64,000 bases of DNA from Agromyces sp. CF514 (GTDB lineage: Bacteria > Actinomycetota > Actinomycetes > Actinomycetales > Microbacteriaceae). Numbering within the stretch: the stretch's first letter is position 1; every line of letters starts with the position of its first letter. A program made the translations under genes and the position numbers. The notes beneath the pieces are model-generated. The model worked only from the letters and a program-made list of their open reading frames with translations, was not told the DNA's origin and ran no database searches. This document shows, in pieces, positions 1 to 8,408 of this stretch. Where the stretch lies: assembly GCF_900113185.1 (NCBI RefSeq), contig NZ_FOZD01000002.1, forward strand, positions 744,001 to 808,000, given 5' to 3'.

Positions 1-565
1 CGACCGCGACGGGTTCTGGCAGGTGCATCGCGGAGCGGCGGCGACGCTGTCGAAGGCCGTCCAGGACCTCGTCGACGCCGACCGCTTCGACCCGCGCGCG
101 GCGAACCTCGACCTGTACGGCGGCGTGGGCCTGCTCGCCGCCGCCGTCGGGGACCGCTTCGGCGAGACCGTTCGCATCACGAGCGTGGAGTCCGACGAAC
201 GCGCGACGACACACGCGGGTGCCAACCTCGCCGACTGGGTGGGGGCCAGGGCCGTGACTGCTCGGGTGGATCGCTACCTCGCCCAGCTCGAGGCCGACGC
301 GGGTCCGGGCGAGCGTGCGCGGTTGCGGGACGCGACCGTCGTGCTCGACCCGCCGCGTTCCGGCGCCGGACGCGAGGTCGTCGAGCGGCTCGTCGCGCTC
401 GGGCCGCGGCAGCTCGTCTACGTGGCCTGCGACCCGGTCGCACTCGCCCGCGACATCGGGCTGTTCCGTGAACGCGGATACGAGCTCGAGGCGCTGGAGG
501 CGTTCGACCTGTTCCCGAACACGCACCATGTCGAGGCGGTCGCCCGGCTGGCCGCTATCGTGTGA
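1..565 (+). CDS. RNA (uracil-C5)-methyltransferase, TrmA/RumA family, 5'-truncated by the window
   Basis: This is the C-terminal part of a SAM-dependent methyltransferase that makes 5-methyluridine in rRNA or tRNA. The reading frame is open from base 2, so the gene starts upstream and 187 residues are visible. Motifs in order are the SAM-binding LDLYGGVGLLA, the DPPRSGAG loop typical of this family, and YVACDPVALARD carrying the catalytic cysteine. The end, DLFPNTHHVEAVA, is the family's usual C-terminus. The N-terminal TRAM domain and any iron-sulfur cysteines lie outside the window, so rRNA and tRNA specificity cannot be separated. The stop is 24 bases before the next gene. Confidence 0.9.
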   Translation, partial: DRDGFWQVHRGAAATLSKAVQDLVDADRFDPRAANLDLYGGVGLLAAAVGDRFGETVRITSVESDERATTHAGANLADWVGARAVTARVDRYLAQLEADAGPGERARLRDATVVLDPPRSGAGREVVERLVALGPRQLVYVACDPVALARDIGLFRERGYELEALEAFDLFPNTHHVEAVARLAAIV

Positions 566-589
566 CTGACCGGTCAGAAGGGGGATCCG

Positions 590-1282
590 TTGTCGGGTGC
601 AGCACAGGCAGAGCGAGCGACGGTCGCGATCGTCGACGACCACGAGGCGGTGCGGCTCGGGCTCCGGGCGGCGTGCCGCGATGCGGGATACGACGTCGTC
701 GCCGAGACGGCCGACGTGCCCGACCTGCTCGCAGCGCTCGCCGCTCGTGAGCGCCGGCGGTGCGACGTGGTCGTGCTCGACCTCTCGCTCGGCGACGGAT
801 CGAGCGTGACCGAGAACGTCCGAAGCATCCTCGCCACGGGCAGCGCGGTGCTCGTGCACAGCATCGCCGATCGGGTCGCCGCGGTTCGCGAGGCGCTCGC
901 CGCGGGGGCGGCGGGCGTGATTCCGAAGGCGTCGCCGATGGCCTCCGTCATCGCGGCCATCGCGACCGTGGCGCGCGGGGACGCGCTGAACAACGTGGAG
1001 TGGGCGAGCGCGATCGAGGCCGACCGGGAGTTCGCCAAGGCGCAGCTCGGCCGCCGCGAGCACGACGTGCTGCACCTGTACGCCTCCGGCCTGCCCCTGA
1101 AGCTCGTCGCGGCCCAGCTGGGCATCGCGCACTCGACGGCCCGCGAGTACCTCGACCGCATCCGCGCGAAGTACGTCGAGGTCGGGCGCCCTGCGCCGAC
1201 GAAGGTCGACCTGCTGCGTCGCGCGGTCGAAGACGGCATCCTCCCGGGGCTCGACGGTGACGGCGGGGACCCCCGGCGCTGA
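590..1282 (+). CDS. Two-component response regulator, NarL/FixJ (LuxR-type) family
   Basis: DNA-binding response regulator of 230 residues. The receiver domain (about residues 10-125) has the acidic pair D16-D17, the probable phosphorylated aspartate D64 in VVVLDLSLGDG, and the conserved lysine K113 in VIPKASP. The C-terminal part (about 155-215) is a LuxR-type helix-turn-helix, with LGRREHDVLHLYASG and AAQLGIAHSTAREY. The start is TTG at 590, preceded by the purine-rich stretch AGAAGGGGG. The gene overlaps the following kinase gene by 26 bases, so the two are translated together and the kinase is its probable partner. The target genes are unknown. Confidence 0.92.
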   Translation: MSGAAQAERATVAIVDDHEAVRLGLRAACRDAGYDVVAETADVPDLLAALAARERRRCDVVVLDLSLGDGSSVTENVRSILATGSAVLVHSIADRVAAVREALAAGAAGVIPKASPMASVIAAIATVARGDALNNVEWASAIEADREFAKAQLGRREHDVLHLYASGLPLKLVAAQLGIAHSTAREYLDRIRAKYVEVGRPAPTKVDLLRRAVEDGILPGLDGDGGDPRR

Positions 1283-2504
1283 GGCGCGCGCATCACGTGC
1301 GGTGGTGCGGCGCCGGACGGCGGTGACGCGGGAGCAGGTCGAGACCGTCGCGAGCCGCGCGCTCGGCATCTTCGGCGTCGTGTTCGGCCTGCAGGCGCTC
1401 CCGCTCGCGCTCGACCAGACGGCGGGCCTGCGACCGGGCGCGGGCGCCGCGATCATCGCGTTCCTCTACGGCGCGATCCTCGCGATCGGACTCGCGGCGC
1501 TCAGCCGCACGGCCATGCGCAGCGCCGCGTTCACGTTCGCCGTGCTCTATGCCGCGTCGATCGTCGTCTGGCCGTTCGTGGTCGAGGATCCGAGCATCGT
1601 CGCGGCGGCGCCGCCGTGGTTGTACTATCTCTGCACCGTCGCGACCACCGCGGCCGCGGTCGCCCTGCCGATGCCGTGGGCCGCGGCGTATACGGCGCTC
1701 GTGCCCGCGATGTACGGCGTCGTGCGGCTGCTGCCGACCGGCGGATCGGCGACGCCGCTCGTCGCGCTGCTCGACGCGATGTACGCCCTGATCCTCGGCG
1801 CCGTCGTGCTCATCATCGTGACCATGCTCCGCAACGCGGCCAAGACGGTCGACATCGCGCAGGAGGCGGCACTGCAGCGGTACGAGCACGCCGTGCGCCT
1901 GCACGCCTCCGAACTCGAGCGTGCGAAGGTCGACGCGCTCGTGCACGACAGCGTGCTCACGACGCTGCTCTCGGCTGCGGCCGCGGATTCGCCGGACGAG
2001 CAGGCGCTCGCGGCCCGGATGGCGCGGGACGCGATGCACCGGCTCGACGAGGCGGGCGCCGCGCAACCGCTCGCCGACGACCGCATGCGGCTGCCCGTGC
2101 TCGTTCGCCGGCTGCGGGCCGCGCTCGCCTCGTTCGCCGCGCCGTTCACCGTGCGCGTGGTGAACACGGGCGGCGTCGACCTGCCCGCCGACGCCGGGGA
2201 GGCGCTGTACGCGGCAGCCGTCCAGGCGATGGTGAACAGCATGCAGCACGCCGACGAGCCGGGGCGCGCCGTGCGGCGCGAGCTGCGCGTTCGCGGCATC
2301 CGAACCGGCGGCTGCATCATCGAGATCGGCGACAACGGCGCCGGGTTCGACGTCGAGGCGATGCCGGCCGAGCGTCTCGGCGTGCGGGTCTCGGTCCTCG
2401 AACGCATGGCGAACGTCGGCGGTTCTGCGACGATCGAGTCGACGCCCGGGCTCGGCACCACGGTCTCGCTCTCGTGGCCAGCCGGAGCGGAGGGCGGACG
2501 ATGA
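1257..2504 (+). CDS. Sensor histidine kinase, LytS/NarX-like with multi-pass membrane N-terminus
   Basis: Membrane histidine kinase of 415 residues, probably partner of the upstream regulator. About five or six hydrophobic segments fill residues 35-195, with no large extracellular domain. A helical stretch leads to H230 in VHDSVLTTLL, the likely phosphoacceptor. The ATPase domain follows, with the N-box around N327 (MVNSMQHAD), the G1 box DNGAGFD (about 359-365) and a GLGTTVSL end. It starts with GTG at 1257 inside the regulator gene; a GTG near 1300 is an alternative start. Its stop overlaps the next start (ATGA). The signal is not identifiable; a short sensor with little periplasmic sequence suggests membrane or cell-wall sensing. 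Confidence 0.9.
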   Translation: MTAGTPGAEARASRAVVRRRTAVTREQVETVASRALGIFGVVFGLQALPLALDQTAGLRPGAGAAIIAFLYGAILAIGLAALSRTAMRSAAFTFAVLYAASIVVWPFVVEDPSIVAAAPPWLYYLCTVATTAAAVALPMPWAAAYTALVPAMYGVVRLLPTGGSATPLVALLDAMYALILGAVVLIIVTMLRNAAKTVDIAQEAALQRYEHAVRLHASELERAKVDALVHDSVLTTLLSAAAADSPDEQALAARMARDAMHRLDEAGAAQPLADDRMRLPVLVRRLRAALASFAAPFTVRVVNTGGVDLPADAGEALYAAAVQAMVNSMQHADEPGRAVRRELRVRGIRTGGCIIEIGDNGAGFDVEAMPAERLGVRVSVLERMANVGGSATIESTPGLGTTVSLSWPAGAEGGR

Positions 2505-3526
2505 TCGGGATCCCCCGTTCCCTGCTCCTGCTGCTCGCGGCACTGTTCTCGGCCTACCACGTGGCGCTCGCGATCTCGTCGATCGAGGTGCCCGCCTCCC
2601 CGTGGCCGACGGTCGTCGCGCTCGTGCTCTACGCGGCCGCCACGATCGCGAGCCTGTCGGTCGGATCGCGCGTGCGCATGCCGGACTGGCTCGCCGCGTT
2701 CGACCTCGCCGTGAGCATCGTGCTGCCCCTGCTCGTGACGAGCCAGCTCGACCCCGACGCGGCGAACGGGTACGCGACGTGGTACGTCGCCGCGGTCGGA
2801 ACGCTGATGACCATCGCCGCGGCCCGCCGCCAGCTCACGGCGGCCTGGCTGGGCGTGATCGCGCTCGCGGTGCAGACGGTCGTCTGGGACGGACCGCTCG
2901 CGCTCGGCACGCTGGGCGTCATCGGCAGCATCGCGTGGGTCGCGATCGCCCACATGCTCTCGGCTGCGCTCGGAACCGCCGCGCGCGAGGCCAGGCGCTA
3001 CGCGCACGCCGAGCGCGAGGCCGCGGAGTGGCAGGCCGCGCAGGACGCCCACCTGTTCGTCGGCCAGACCCGGCTCGTGCAGACCAACCGCATCGCCGCG
3101 CCCATGCTGCGACGCATCGCCGATCGCGGCGGCGTGCTCACGGCGCAGCAGCGTCGGGAGTGCCGCATGCTCGAGGCGGCGATCCGCGACGAGATCCGAG
3201 GGCGGATGCTGCTCTCCGACGACGTGCGGATGCGGGTGCAGGCCGCGCGCGAGCGCGGCGCCGTCGTGACCCTGCTCGACGAGGGCGGCATCGACGACCT
3301 CGACGCCGTCGAGCGCGAGCGCGTGCTCGCACTCGTCGCGGAGGCGATCGGGGCGTCGCAGGCCGACCGCATCGTGGTCCGCACGGCTGCCGAGACCTCG
3401 TCGACCGCCGTGACCGTGGTCGGCCTCGTGCAGCCCGACCCGGCGGCGCACGTCGACGACCCCGACGACCTCGACGTCGAGCTGTGGCTCGAGATCCCGC
3501 GACAGGCGCCCATCGGCAGCGCCTGA
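2501..3526 (+). CDS. Membrane protein with degenerate kinase-like C-terminus, third gene of the two-component operon
   Basis: Protein of 341 residues with no family I can name. Residues 1-160 contain about five hydrophobic segments, like the kinase next door. The cytoplasmic part (about 165-341) keeps the spacing of a histidine-kinase core but lacks its key residues. There is no H-D motif. The stretch that lines up with the neighbour's N-box reads VAEAIGASQADR, without the asparagine, and no DxGxG box is present. The ATG overlaps the kinase stop by four bases, so it is translationally coupled. A pseudo-kinase or accessory subunit of the sensor is plausible, but that is an inference from alignment by eye. 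Confidence 0.75.
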   Translation: MIGIPRSLLLLLAALFSAYHVALAISSIEVPASPWPTVVALVLYAAATIASLSVGSRVRMPDWLAAFDLAVSIVLPLLVTSQLDPDAANGYATWYVAAVGTLMTIAAARRQLTAAWLGVIALAVQTVVWDGPLALGTLGVIGSIAWVAIAHMLSAALGTAAREARRYAHAEREAAEWQAAQDAHLFVGQTRLVQTNRIAAPMLRRIADRGGVLTAQQRRECRMLEAAIRDEIRGRMLLSDDVRMRVQAARERGAVVTLLDEGGIDDLDAVERERVLALVAEAIGASQADRIVVRTAAETSSTAVTVVGLVQPDPAAHVDDPDDLDVELWLEIPRQAPIGSA

Positions 3527-3852
3527 CGTCCGCGCGACGGTCGGCCTCCGCGGACGCAAGGCGAGCGAGGCGAGCGAGGCACCGATCGCGGGCGCCGGAT
3601 GCGCCCCGGAAAGAAGGTTGGGGGGCCGACCGATGGTCGAACCCCCCAACAAGCCCGAGCCACGGCGACAACCCGAATATCGCCCTGACTCGCCCCCAAC
3701 CACTCGCCGGTTACCCGACCGACGAGGGTGGCGGCTCCCTGAGGGAGCCTGCAGAAACCATGTTCACAAACGTGCCGTGACCTCGACAGTCGGCTTTTCG
3801 GGGGACACGCGTGGGGGACATGCGCGTTCGAGGTCGCCCGAGGCCTCGCGGC
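3527..3852. other. Gene-free stretch between convergent operons
   Basis: 326 bases with no convincing gene; the short reading frames here have no family resemblance and are not preceded by good ribosome sites. It contains the terminator-like hairpin at 3617-3650, a second small hairpin GGCTCCC-TGA-GGGAGCC at 3733-3749, and two nearly identical 12-base direct repeats at 3800-3811 and 3813-3824 (GGGGGACACGCG and GGGGGACATGCG). I assign no function to the last two. Confidence 0.6.
3617..3650. terminator. Hairpin after the two-component operon
   Basis: Perfect 9-base stem GTTGGGGGG / CCCCCCAAC (3617-3625 and 3642-3650) with an inner 5-base stem CGACC / GGTCG at 3627-3631 and 3635-3639. No U-tract follows, as is common in actinobacteria. 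It lies about 90 bases past the stop of the operon's last gene. Confidence 0.65.
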
Positions 3853-4101
3853 TCAGCCTGCGCTGCGGTTCCAGCGCGTGCTTCGGAGGTCTGCTCCGCG
3901 CATCGAGCCCGCACTGCGCGTCCATGCGCTGCGCCCGGGTTCGATGGCCTGCGCGGCGTCGGCCTCGGCGTCGATCGCGGCCAGCAGCACCGCCGTCACG
4001 GCCGCAGCCTCTTCGTCGGTGACCCCGCGCGTGGTGAACCGGATGGCCGCAGCGCGCGCCGCGGCATCCGATTCGGTGGTGTTCTCGTCAAGCGTGCTCA
4101 T
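3853..4101 (-). CDS. accE: Acyl-CoA carboxylase epsilon subunit
   Basis: Small protein of 82 residues encoded 8 bases after the carboxyltransferase beta gene on the same strand. Acyl-CoA carboxylases of actinomycetes use such short, poorly conserved epsilon subunits to stabilise the alpha-beta complex. The visible features fit: a polar N-terminus, then an RFTTRGVTDEEAAAVTAVLLA helix-like core that is the hallmark of the family, and a basic, Trp-containing tail. The ATG at 4101 has AAGGGG upstream, within the end of the beta gene. Identification rests on size, position and the (V/T)TDEEAAAVTAVL core. Confidence 0.82.
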   Translation of the reverse strand: MSTLDENTTESDAAARAAAIRFTTRGVTDEEAAAVTAVLLAAIDAEADAAQAIEPGRSAWTRSAGSMRGADLRSTRWNRSAG

Positions 4102-4109
4102 GTCGCCCC

Positions 4110-5708
4110 TTACAGCGGGATGTTGCCGTGCTTCTTGGGCGGCAGGCTCGCACGCTTGGTGCGGAGCGAGCGCAGGGCCTTCAGCACCGCGACGCGAGTG
4201 GCCGCGGGCTCGATCACGCCGTCGAGCTCGCCGCGCTCGGCGGCGAGGAACGGCGAGGCCACGTTGTAGGTGTACTCGTTCGCGAGCTTCGTGCGCACGG
4301 CGGCGACGTCTTCGCCGGCCTCTTCGGCGCGCTTGATCTCGCCGCGGTAGAGGATGTTGACCGCGCCCTGGCCGCCCATGACGGCGATCTCGGCGGTCGG
4401 CCAGGCGAGGTTGATGTCGGCGCCGAGCTGCTTGGAGCCCATGACGATGTACGCGCCGCCGTACGCCTTGCGCGTGATGACGGTCACGAGCGGGACGGTC
4501 GCCTCGGCGTACGCGTAGAGGAGCTTCGCGCCGCGGCGGATGACGCCGGTCCACTCCTGGTCGGTGCCGGGCAGGTAGCCGGGCACGTCGACGAGCGTGA
4601 GGATCGGGATCGAGAACGCGTCGCAGAAGCGCACGAAGCGCGAGGCCTTCTCGCCGGCGGCGATGTTGAGGGTGCCGGCCATCTGGCTGGGCTGGTTCGC
4701 GATGATGCCGACCGAGCGGCCCTCGATTCGTGCGAACCCGATGAGGATGTTCGGCGCGAACAGCGGCTGCACCTCGAGGAAGTCGCCGTGGTCGACGATG
4801 CCCTCGATGACCGCGTGCATGTCGTAGGGCTGGTTCGGGGAGTCGGGGATCACCGTGTTGAGACGGAGGTCCTCGTCGGTGGTCTCGAGCGCGGACTCGG
4901 TGTCGTACACCGGCGCGTCGGTCATGTTGTTGTCGGGCAGGAACGAGATGAGCGTGCGCGCGTAGTCGAGCGCGTCGGACTCGTCGCTCGCGAGGTAGTG
5001 CGCGACGCCCGAGACCGAGTTGTGCGTGAGCGCGCCGCCGAGCTCCTCCATGCCGACGTCTTCGCCGGTGACGGTCTTAATGACGTCGGGGCCGGTGACG
5101 AACATCTGGCTGGTCTTGTCGACCATGATGACGAAGTCGGTGAGCGCGGGGGAGTAGACCGCGCCGCCGGCCGCAGGGCCGCAGACGATCGAGATCTGGG
5201 GGATGACGCCCGATGCGGCCGTGTTGCGGCGGAAGATCTCGCCGTACTTGCCGAGCGCGACGACGCCCTCCTGGATGCGGGCTCCGCCGGAGTCGAGGAT
5301 GCCGATGATCGGCACGCCCGTCTTCAGGGCGAGCTCCATGACCTTGATGATCTTCTCGCCGGCGACCTCGCCGAGCGAGCCGCCGAAGATCGTGAAGTCC
5401 TGCGAGTACACGGCCACCTGGCGGCCGTGGATCGTGCCGGTGCCCGTGACGACGGCGTCGCCGTAGGGGCGCTTGGCCTCCATGCCGAAGGCGTGCGTGC
5501 GGTGGCGCACGAACTCGTCGAGCTCGACGAACGAGCCGGGGTCGAGCAGCTCGGCGATGCGCTCGCGCGCCGTCATCTTGCCCTTGGCGTGCTGCTTCTC
5601 GATGGCGGCCTCGCCGCTCGCGGTCACCGCCTCGTGGTAGCGCGCACGCAGGTCGGCGAGCTTGCCCGCAGTCGTGAAGAGGTCGGGGCCGTCAGTCGCA
5701 TCGGTCAC
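4110..5708 (-). CDS. accD: Acyl-CoA carboxylase carboxyltransferase (beta) subunit, AccD5/PccB type
   Basis: Transfers carboxyl from biotin to acetyl- or propionyl-CoA, giving malonyl- or methylmalonyl-CoA for fatty-acid synthesis. The 532-residue length and crotonase-fold motifs ([57 protein letters not shown]) are those of the actinobacterial AccD5/PccB family. The GTG at 5708 is preferred: a TAGAGT hexamer (5721-5716) sits seven bases upstream, so the message would be leaderless. An ATG at 5732 adds eight residues and is a weaker candidate. The epsilon subunit follows, and biotin ligase is divergent on the other side. The biotin-carrying alpha subunit is not in the window. Confidence 0.95.
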   Translation of the reverse strand: MTDATDGPDLFTTAGKLADLRARYHEAVTASGEAAIEKQHAKGKMTARERIAELLDPGSFVELDEFVRHRTHAFGMEAKRPYGDAVVTGTGTIHGRQVAVYSQDFTIFGGSLGEVAGEKIIKVMELALKTGVPIIGILDSGGARIQEGVVALGKYGEIFRRNTAASGVIPQISIVCGPAAGGAVYSPALTDFVIMVDKTSQMFVTGPDVIKTVTGEDVGMEELGGALTHNSVSGVAHYLASDESDALDYARTLISFLPDNNMTDAPVYDTESALETTDEDLRLNTVIPDSPNQPYDMHAVIEGIVDHGDFLEVQPLFAPNILIGFARIEGRSVGIIANQPSQMAGTLNIAAGEKASRFVRFCDAFSIPILTLVDVPGYLPGTDQEWTGVIRRGAKLLYAYAEATVPLVTVITRKAYGGAYIVMGSKQLGADINLAWPTAEIAVMGGQGAVNILYRGEIKRAEEAGEDVAAVRTKLANEYTYNVASPFLAAERGELDGVIEPAATRVAVLKALRSLRTKRASLPPKKHGNIPL

Positions 5709-5715
5709 GCGATTC

Positions 5716-5721
5716 ACTCTA
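5716..5721 (-). promoter_or_regulatory. Leaderless -10 box of accD
   Basis: TAGAGT read on the minus strand, followed by seven bases and then the GTG at 5708. This spacing puts transcription start at or next to the start codon. I see no strong -35. Confidence 0.5.
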
Positions 5722-5816
5722 CCGTCGCCCATCCGGCGGCCTTCGTTGAGGGATTCCTACAAATCGGCGCCCCGCAAGTGTGCGTTCCGCGCGGCCGCCT
5801 GCGGGAGACTGTCGGC

Positions 5817-6668
5817 ATGGACCTTCCGAAGTCGCGCGCCGTCGCCCCCCGTCTCGAGTTCCTGGTCACCGCCACGTCGACGAACGACGCGCTCCGCGAG
5901 GCCGCGGGCGGGGCGGATGCCGCGGGCTGGCCCCACGGCTCGGTGCTCGTCACCGACGACCAGACGCAGGGGCGCGGGCGCCTCGGCCGTACCTGGCTGG
6001 CGCCCACGGGCAAGACCCTCGCGATCTCCCTGCTGCTGCGCCCCCAGGACGTCGAGGGCGGGCCGCTCCCGGCCGACGCCTACGGCTGGATCCCGCTCAT
6101 CGCGGGTGCGGCGATGACCGAGGCGGTGACGCGCGCCGTCGCGGCGGCCGCCGAGGCATCCGCCCCGCTCGCCGACCCCGACGACCGGTCCGGCGGGGTG
6201 GAGGTGGCGCTGAAGTGGCCGAACGACGTGCTCGTATCGGGCTACAAGGTGTGCGGCATCCTCTCGGAGCTGCTGCCAGAGTCGGGCGCCGTGGTCGTCG
6301 GCGCCGGCCTCAACCTCACGCTCGACGAGCACGACCTGCCCACGCTCACCTCGACCTCGCTGCTGCTCGCGACGGGGGTCGCGCCCGACGCCGACGCGGT
6401 GCTCGCGGACTACCTCTCGGGGTTCATGCGCTTGTTCGACGCGTTCGTCGCGGCAGGCGGCGACGCGGAGACGAGCGGCGTCGCACCGGTCGTGTCGGCG
6501 CTCTGCGGCACGCTCGGCTCCGAGGTGCGCGTCGAGCTGCCCGGAGACGAGGAACTGCTCGGAACGGCCGAGCGCCTCGACTCCGACGGGCGCCTCGTCG
6601 TGCGCGACCGTGAGAACGGCGAGGAGCAGGCTGTCGCCGCCGGGGATGTGACCCACCTGAGGTATTAA
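5817..6668 (+). CDS. birA: Biotin--[acetyl-CoA-carboxylase] ligase (BirA), class I without DNA-binding domain
   Basis: Joins biotin to the carrier domain of biotin-dependent carboxylases through biotinyl-AMP. The 283-residue protein has the ligase core: TSTNDALREAA, the biotinyl-AMP loop QGRGRLGRTW, the catalytic-lysine region LKWPNDVLV, and GAGLNLT. The C-terminal SH3-like domain (about 235-283) ends GEEQAVAAGDVTHLRY. No N-terminal helix-turn-helix is present, so it should not repress transcription. Its divergent arrangement with accD and accE fits its substrate. The ATG at 5817 has GGGAG upstream. Confidence 0.95.
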   Translation: MDLPKSRAVAPRLEFLVTATSTNDALREAAGGADAAGWPHGSVLVTDDQTQGRGRLGRTWLAPTGKTLAISLLLRPQDVEGGPLPADAYGWIPLIAGAAMTEAVTRAVAAAAEASAPLADPDDRSGGVEVALKWPNDVLVSGYKVCGILSELLPESGAVVVGAGLNLTLDEHDLPTLTSTSLLLATGVAPDADAVLADYLSGFMRLFDAFVAAGGDAETSGVAPVVSALCGTLGSEVRVELPGDEELLGTAERLDSDGRLVVRDRENGEEQAVAAGDVTHLRY

Positions 6669-6675
6669 TGGGCGT

Positions 6676-7404
6676 ATGGCGAGGGGGAGCGATTCGCGCG
6701 CGGTGAAACGGGCCGCGAGCCGCGCCGCGCGCGGTGACGCCGCGGCCGCATCCGGTGCGACGCCGCCCGCCCCTGCACGGCCGCGCGCCACCGCCGGGAC
6801 CGCGGCAGGCAGCGGCACCGGTACGCCGGGCCTCCCGTCCGCGACGGCGGCCGGGTACCCGCCGGGCGGCACCGCGCCCGTGATGCGTCCCGAGCGGGTC
6901 GTCGCGCGCGTGCGCTCGCACGCGAGGCGCCTGATCCCGTCGGCGCTGCTGCTCATCGCGGTCGTCGGAGCGACGACGTACGCGGTCGGCGTGTTCGACG
7001 ATCCGTGGGTGCGGCTCGGCATCCTGGTCGCAGCCGTGCTCGTGCTGCTGGTCGGGTGCGTGCTGCCGCTCATCGCCTGGCTCGCCCGGCGCACGACCAT
7101 CACCACCAGGCGGGTCGTGCTGCGCCACGGCGTGTTCTCGCGCGTGCGCCAGGAACTGCTGAACAGCCGCGCCACGGACGTCGACGTGCGCGCCGGTTGG
7201 ATCGCGTCGATGTTCGGGTCGGGCGACGTGCGCATCAACACCGCCCACGACCGCACGTTCGTGCTGCAGGACGTCCCGCGCCCCGAGCTCGTGCAGGCCG
7301 CGCTGCAGGAGCTCATGGATCCCTCGAGCCCCGCCGCGATCGAGCATCGGCGCGCCGTCCGCGCCGGTCTCGACGGCGACACCGTCGCCTGGCATCGGCG
7401 CTGA
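6676..7404 (+). CDS. PH-domain (YdbS-like, bPH2) membrane protein
   Basis: Protein of 242 residues. The first 70 are a disordered Ala/Pro/Thr/Gly-rich tail. Two transmembrane segments follow at about 93-112 and 115-137. A bacterial PH domain comes next, with the typical TTITTRRVVLRHGVFSRVRQEL and DVRINTAHDRTFVLQDVPRP. It starts 8 bases after birA and is probably co-transcribed. The same gene lies next to birA in mycobacteria (the Rv3278c position, from memory). The molecular role is unknown. Confidence 0.85.
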   Translation: MARGSDSRAVKRAASRAARGDAAAASGATPPAPARPRATAGTAAGSGTGTPGLPSATAAGYPPGGTAPVMRPERVVARVRSHARRLIPSALLLIAVVGATTYAVGVFDDPWVRLGILVAAVLVLLVGCVLPLIAWLARRTTITTRRVVLRHGVFSRVRQELLNSRATDVDVRAGWIASMFGSGDVRINTAHDRTFVLQDVPRPELVQAALQELMDPSSPAAIEHRRAVRAGLDGDTVAWHRR

Positions 7405-7556
7405 GTTCCGCACGGCGACGGGCTTCTCGGGCCTCGCCAGCGCACCCCGCGGGGTCGAGGCCGAAGCGGCTCGCACGCGGCATCCGGTTTCAAGGCTTAC
7501 CCTAGAAGGTCGGACTCGTGCGCCCCCGAGCGCGAGCCGCACTATGGAGGTCTCCC

Positions 7557-8408
7557 GTGGACGAATGCAGGCACGGTTTCGAAGCAGGCATGTGCGCGAC
7601 GTGCTTCCCGCCGCCCGAGCCGGTCGCCAAGCCCGCGGCCGCCGCGGTGCGCACGACCCGCACGACCACGTCGCTGCGCGGCGTGACCACGCGCACGTCG
7701 ACCCGCCCGCCGGCGCGGGTGCCCGGCACGCGCGCCGCCGCGACGTTCACGCCGATCGACCCGAAGACCGTGCGCATCTACCACGTGACCCACGTCGAGA
7801 ACCTCGCGTCTATCTTCGGCGCGGGCGCGATCCTCGCCGACGCGTCCGGCGCGCAGCCCGAGGTCGACCTCTCGGCCCCGGCCGCGCGCGAGTTCCGCCG
7901 CTCGGCGCCCGTCGCGGGCACCGAGCACGTCGTCGCCGACTACGTGCCGTTCCTGCTCTCGACCGACGCCCACGTGTGGGAGTCCGTGCGCACGGGCTCG
8001 CCCGACCCGCGGCTCGCCGACAGTGCGGTCGCCCGCCCCGCTGCCGACCACGTGCTGTTCGTGACCTCGATCGAGAAGGCGGTCGGCGCCCGCACCGACC
8101 AGGTCGGCGCGGTCGCGGTCACCGGCTCGGATGTCGCGGCCACCGGCTCGGTCGTCGACTCGGCGTGGCCCGACGTGCTGCGCGCGCTGCAGCGCATCCA
8201 CCGCGACGACGACGGCGCCCAGCTGACCTCGGCCGAGTTCCTCGTTCACGACGCGCTCCCGCTCGAGCGGGTGCTGCTCATCGCGGTCGGCAACGACCGG
8301 GTGCGCGACCGCGTCCGCGCGGTGCTCGACACCTTCGACCTGCGCACGCGCGTCGCGGTGCACCCGCCGTACTTCCAGCCGAACGGCGGCGCCGTCAGCG
8401 AGAGCTGA
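7557..8408 (+). CDS. DarT-like (DUF4433) ADP-ribosyltransferase with N-terminal Cys/His knuckle
   Basis: A GGAGG six bases upstream fixes the GTG start at 7557, giving 283 residues. Residues 1-16 (C4, H6, C13, C16) look like a small zinc knuckle. Residues 17-65 are a low-complexity Ala/Thr/Arg/Pro linker. From about 72 the DarT-type fold begins: VRIYHVTHVENLASIF, then ADYVPFLLSTDAHVW, and SAEFLVHDALPLERVLLIAV, whose E227 sits where DarT enzymes have the catalytic glutamate. DarT enzymes attach ADP-ribose to thymidine in single-stranded DNA and are normally paired with the antitoxin DarG. No macrodomain gene lies beside it. The last 14 bases overlap the convergent GtrA gene. The family call is firm; the DNA target is an inference. 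Confidence 0.8.
   Translation: MDECRHGFEAGMCATCFPPPEPVAKPAAAAVRTTRTTTSLRGVTTRTSTRPPARVPGTRAAATFTPIDPKTVRIYHVTHVENLASIFGAGAILADASGAQPEVDLSAPAAREFRRSAPVAGTEHVVADYVPFLLSTDAHVWESVRTGSPDPRLADSAVARPAADHVLFVTSIEKAVGARTDQVGAVAVTGSDVAATGSVVDSAWPDVLRALQRIHRDDDGAQLTSAEFLVHDALPLERVLLIAVGNDRVRDRVRAVLDTFDLRTRVAVHPPYFQPNGGAVSES

Noticed and set aside
3711..3914. 67-codon frame on the minus strand in the gap before accE
   Set aside because: No ribosome site, Arg-rich composition, overlaps the end of accE and a hairpin; reads like chance coding in GC-rich DNA.
5706..5732. ATG at 5732 as start of the carboxyltransferase gene
   Set aside because: It lies upstream of the TAGAGT that would make a leaderless start at GTG 5708, and adds residues not typical of the family. 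Not excluded.
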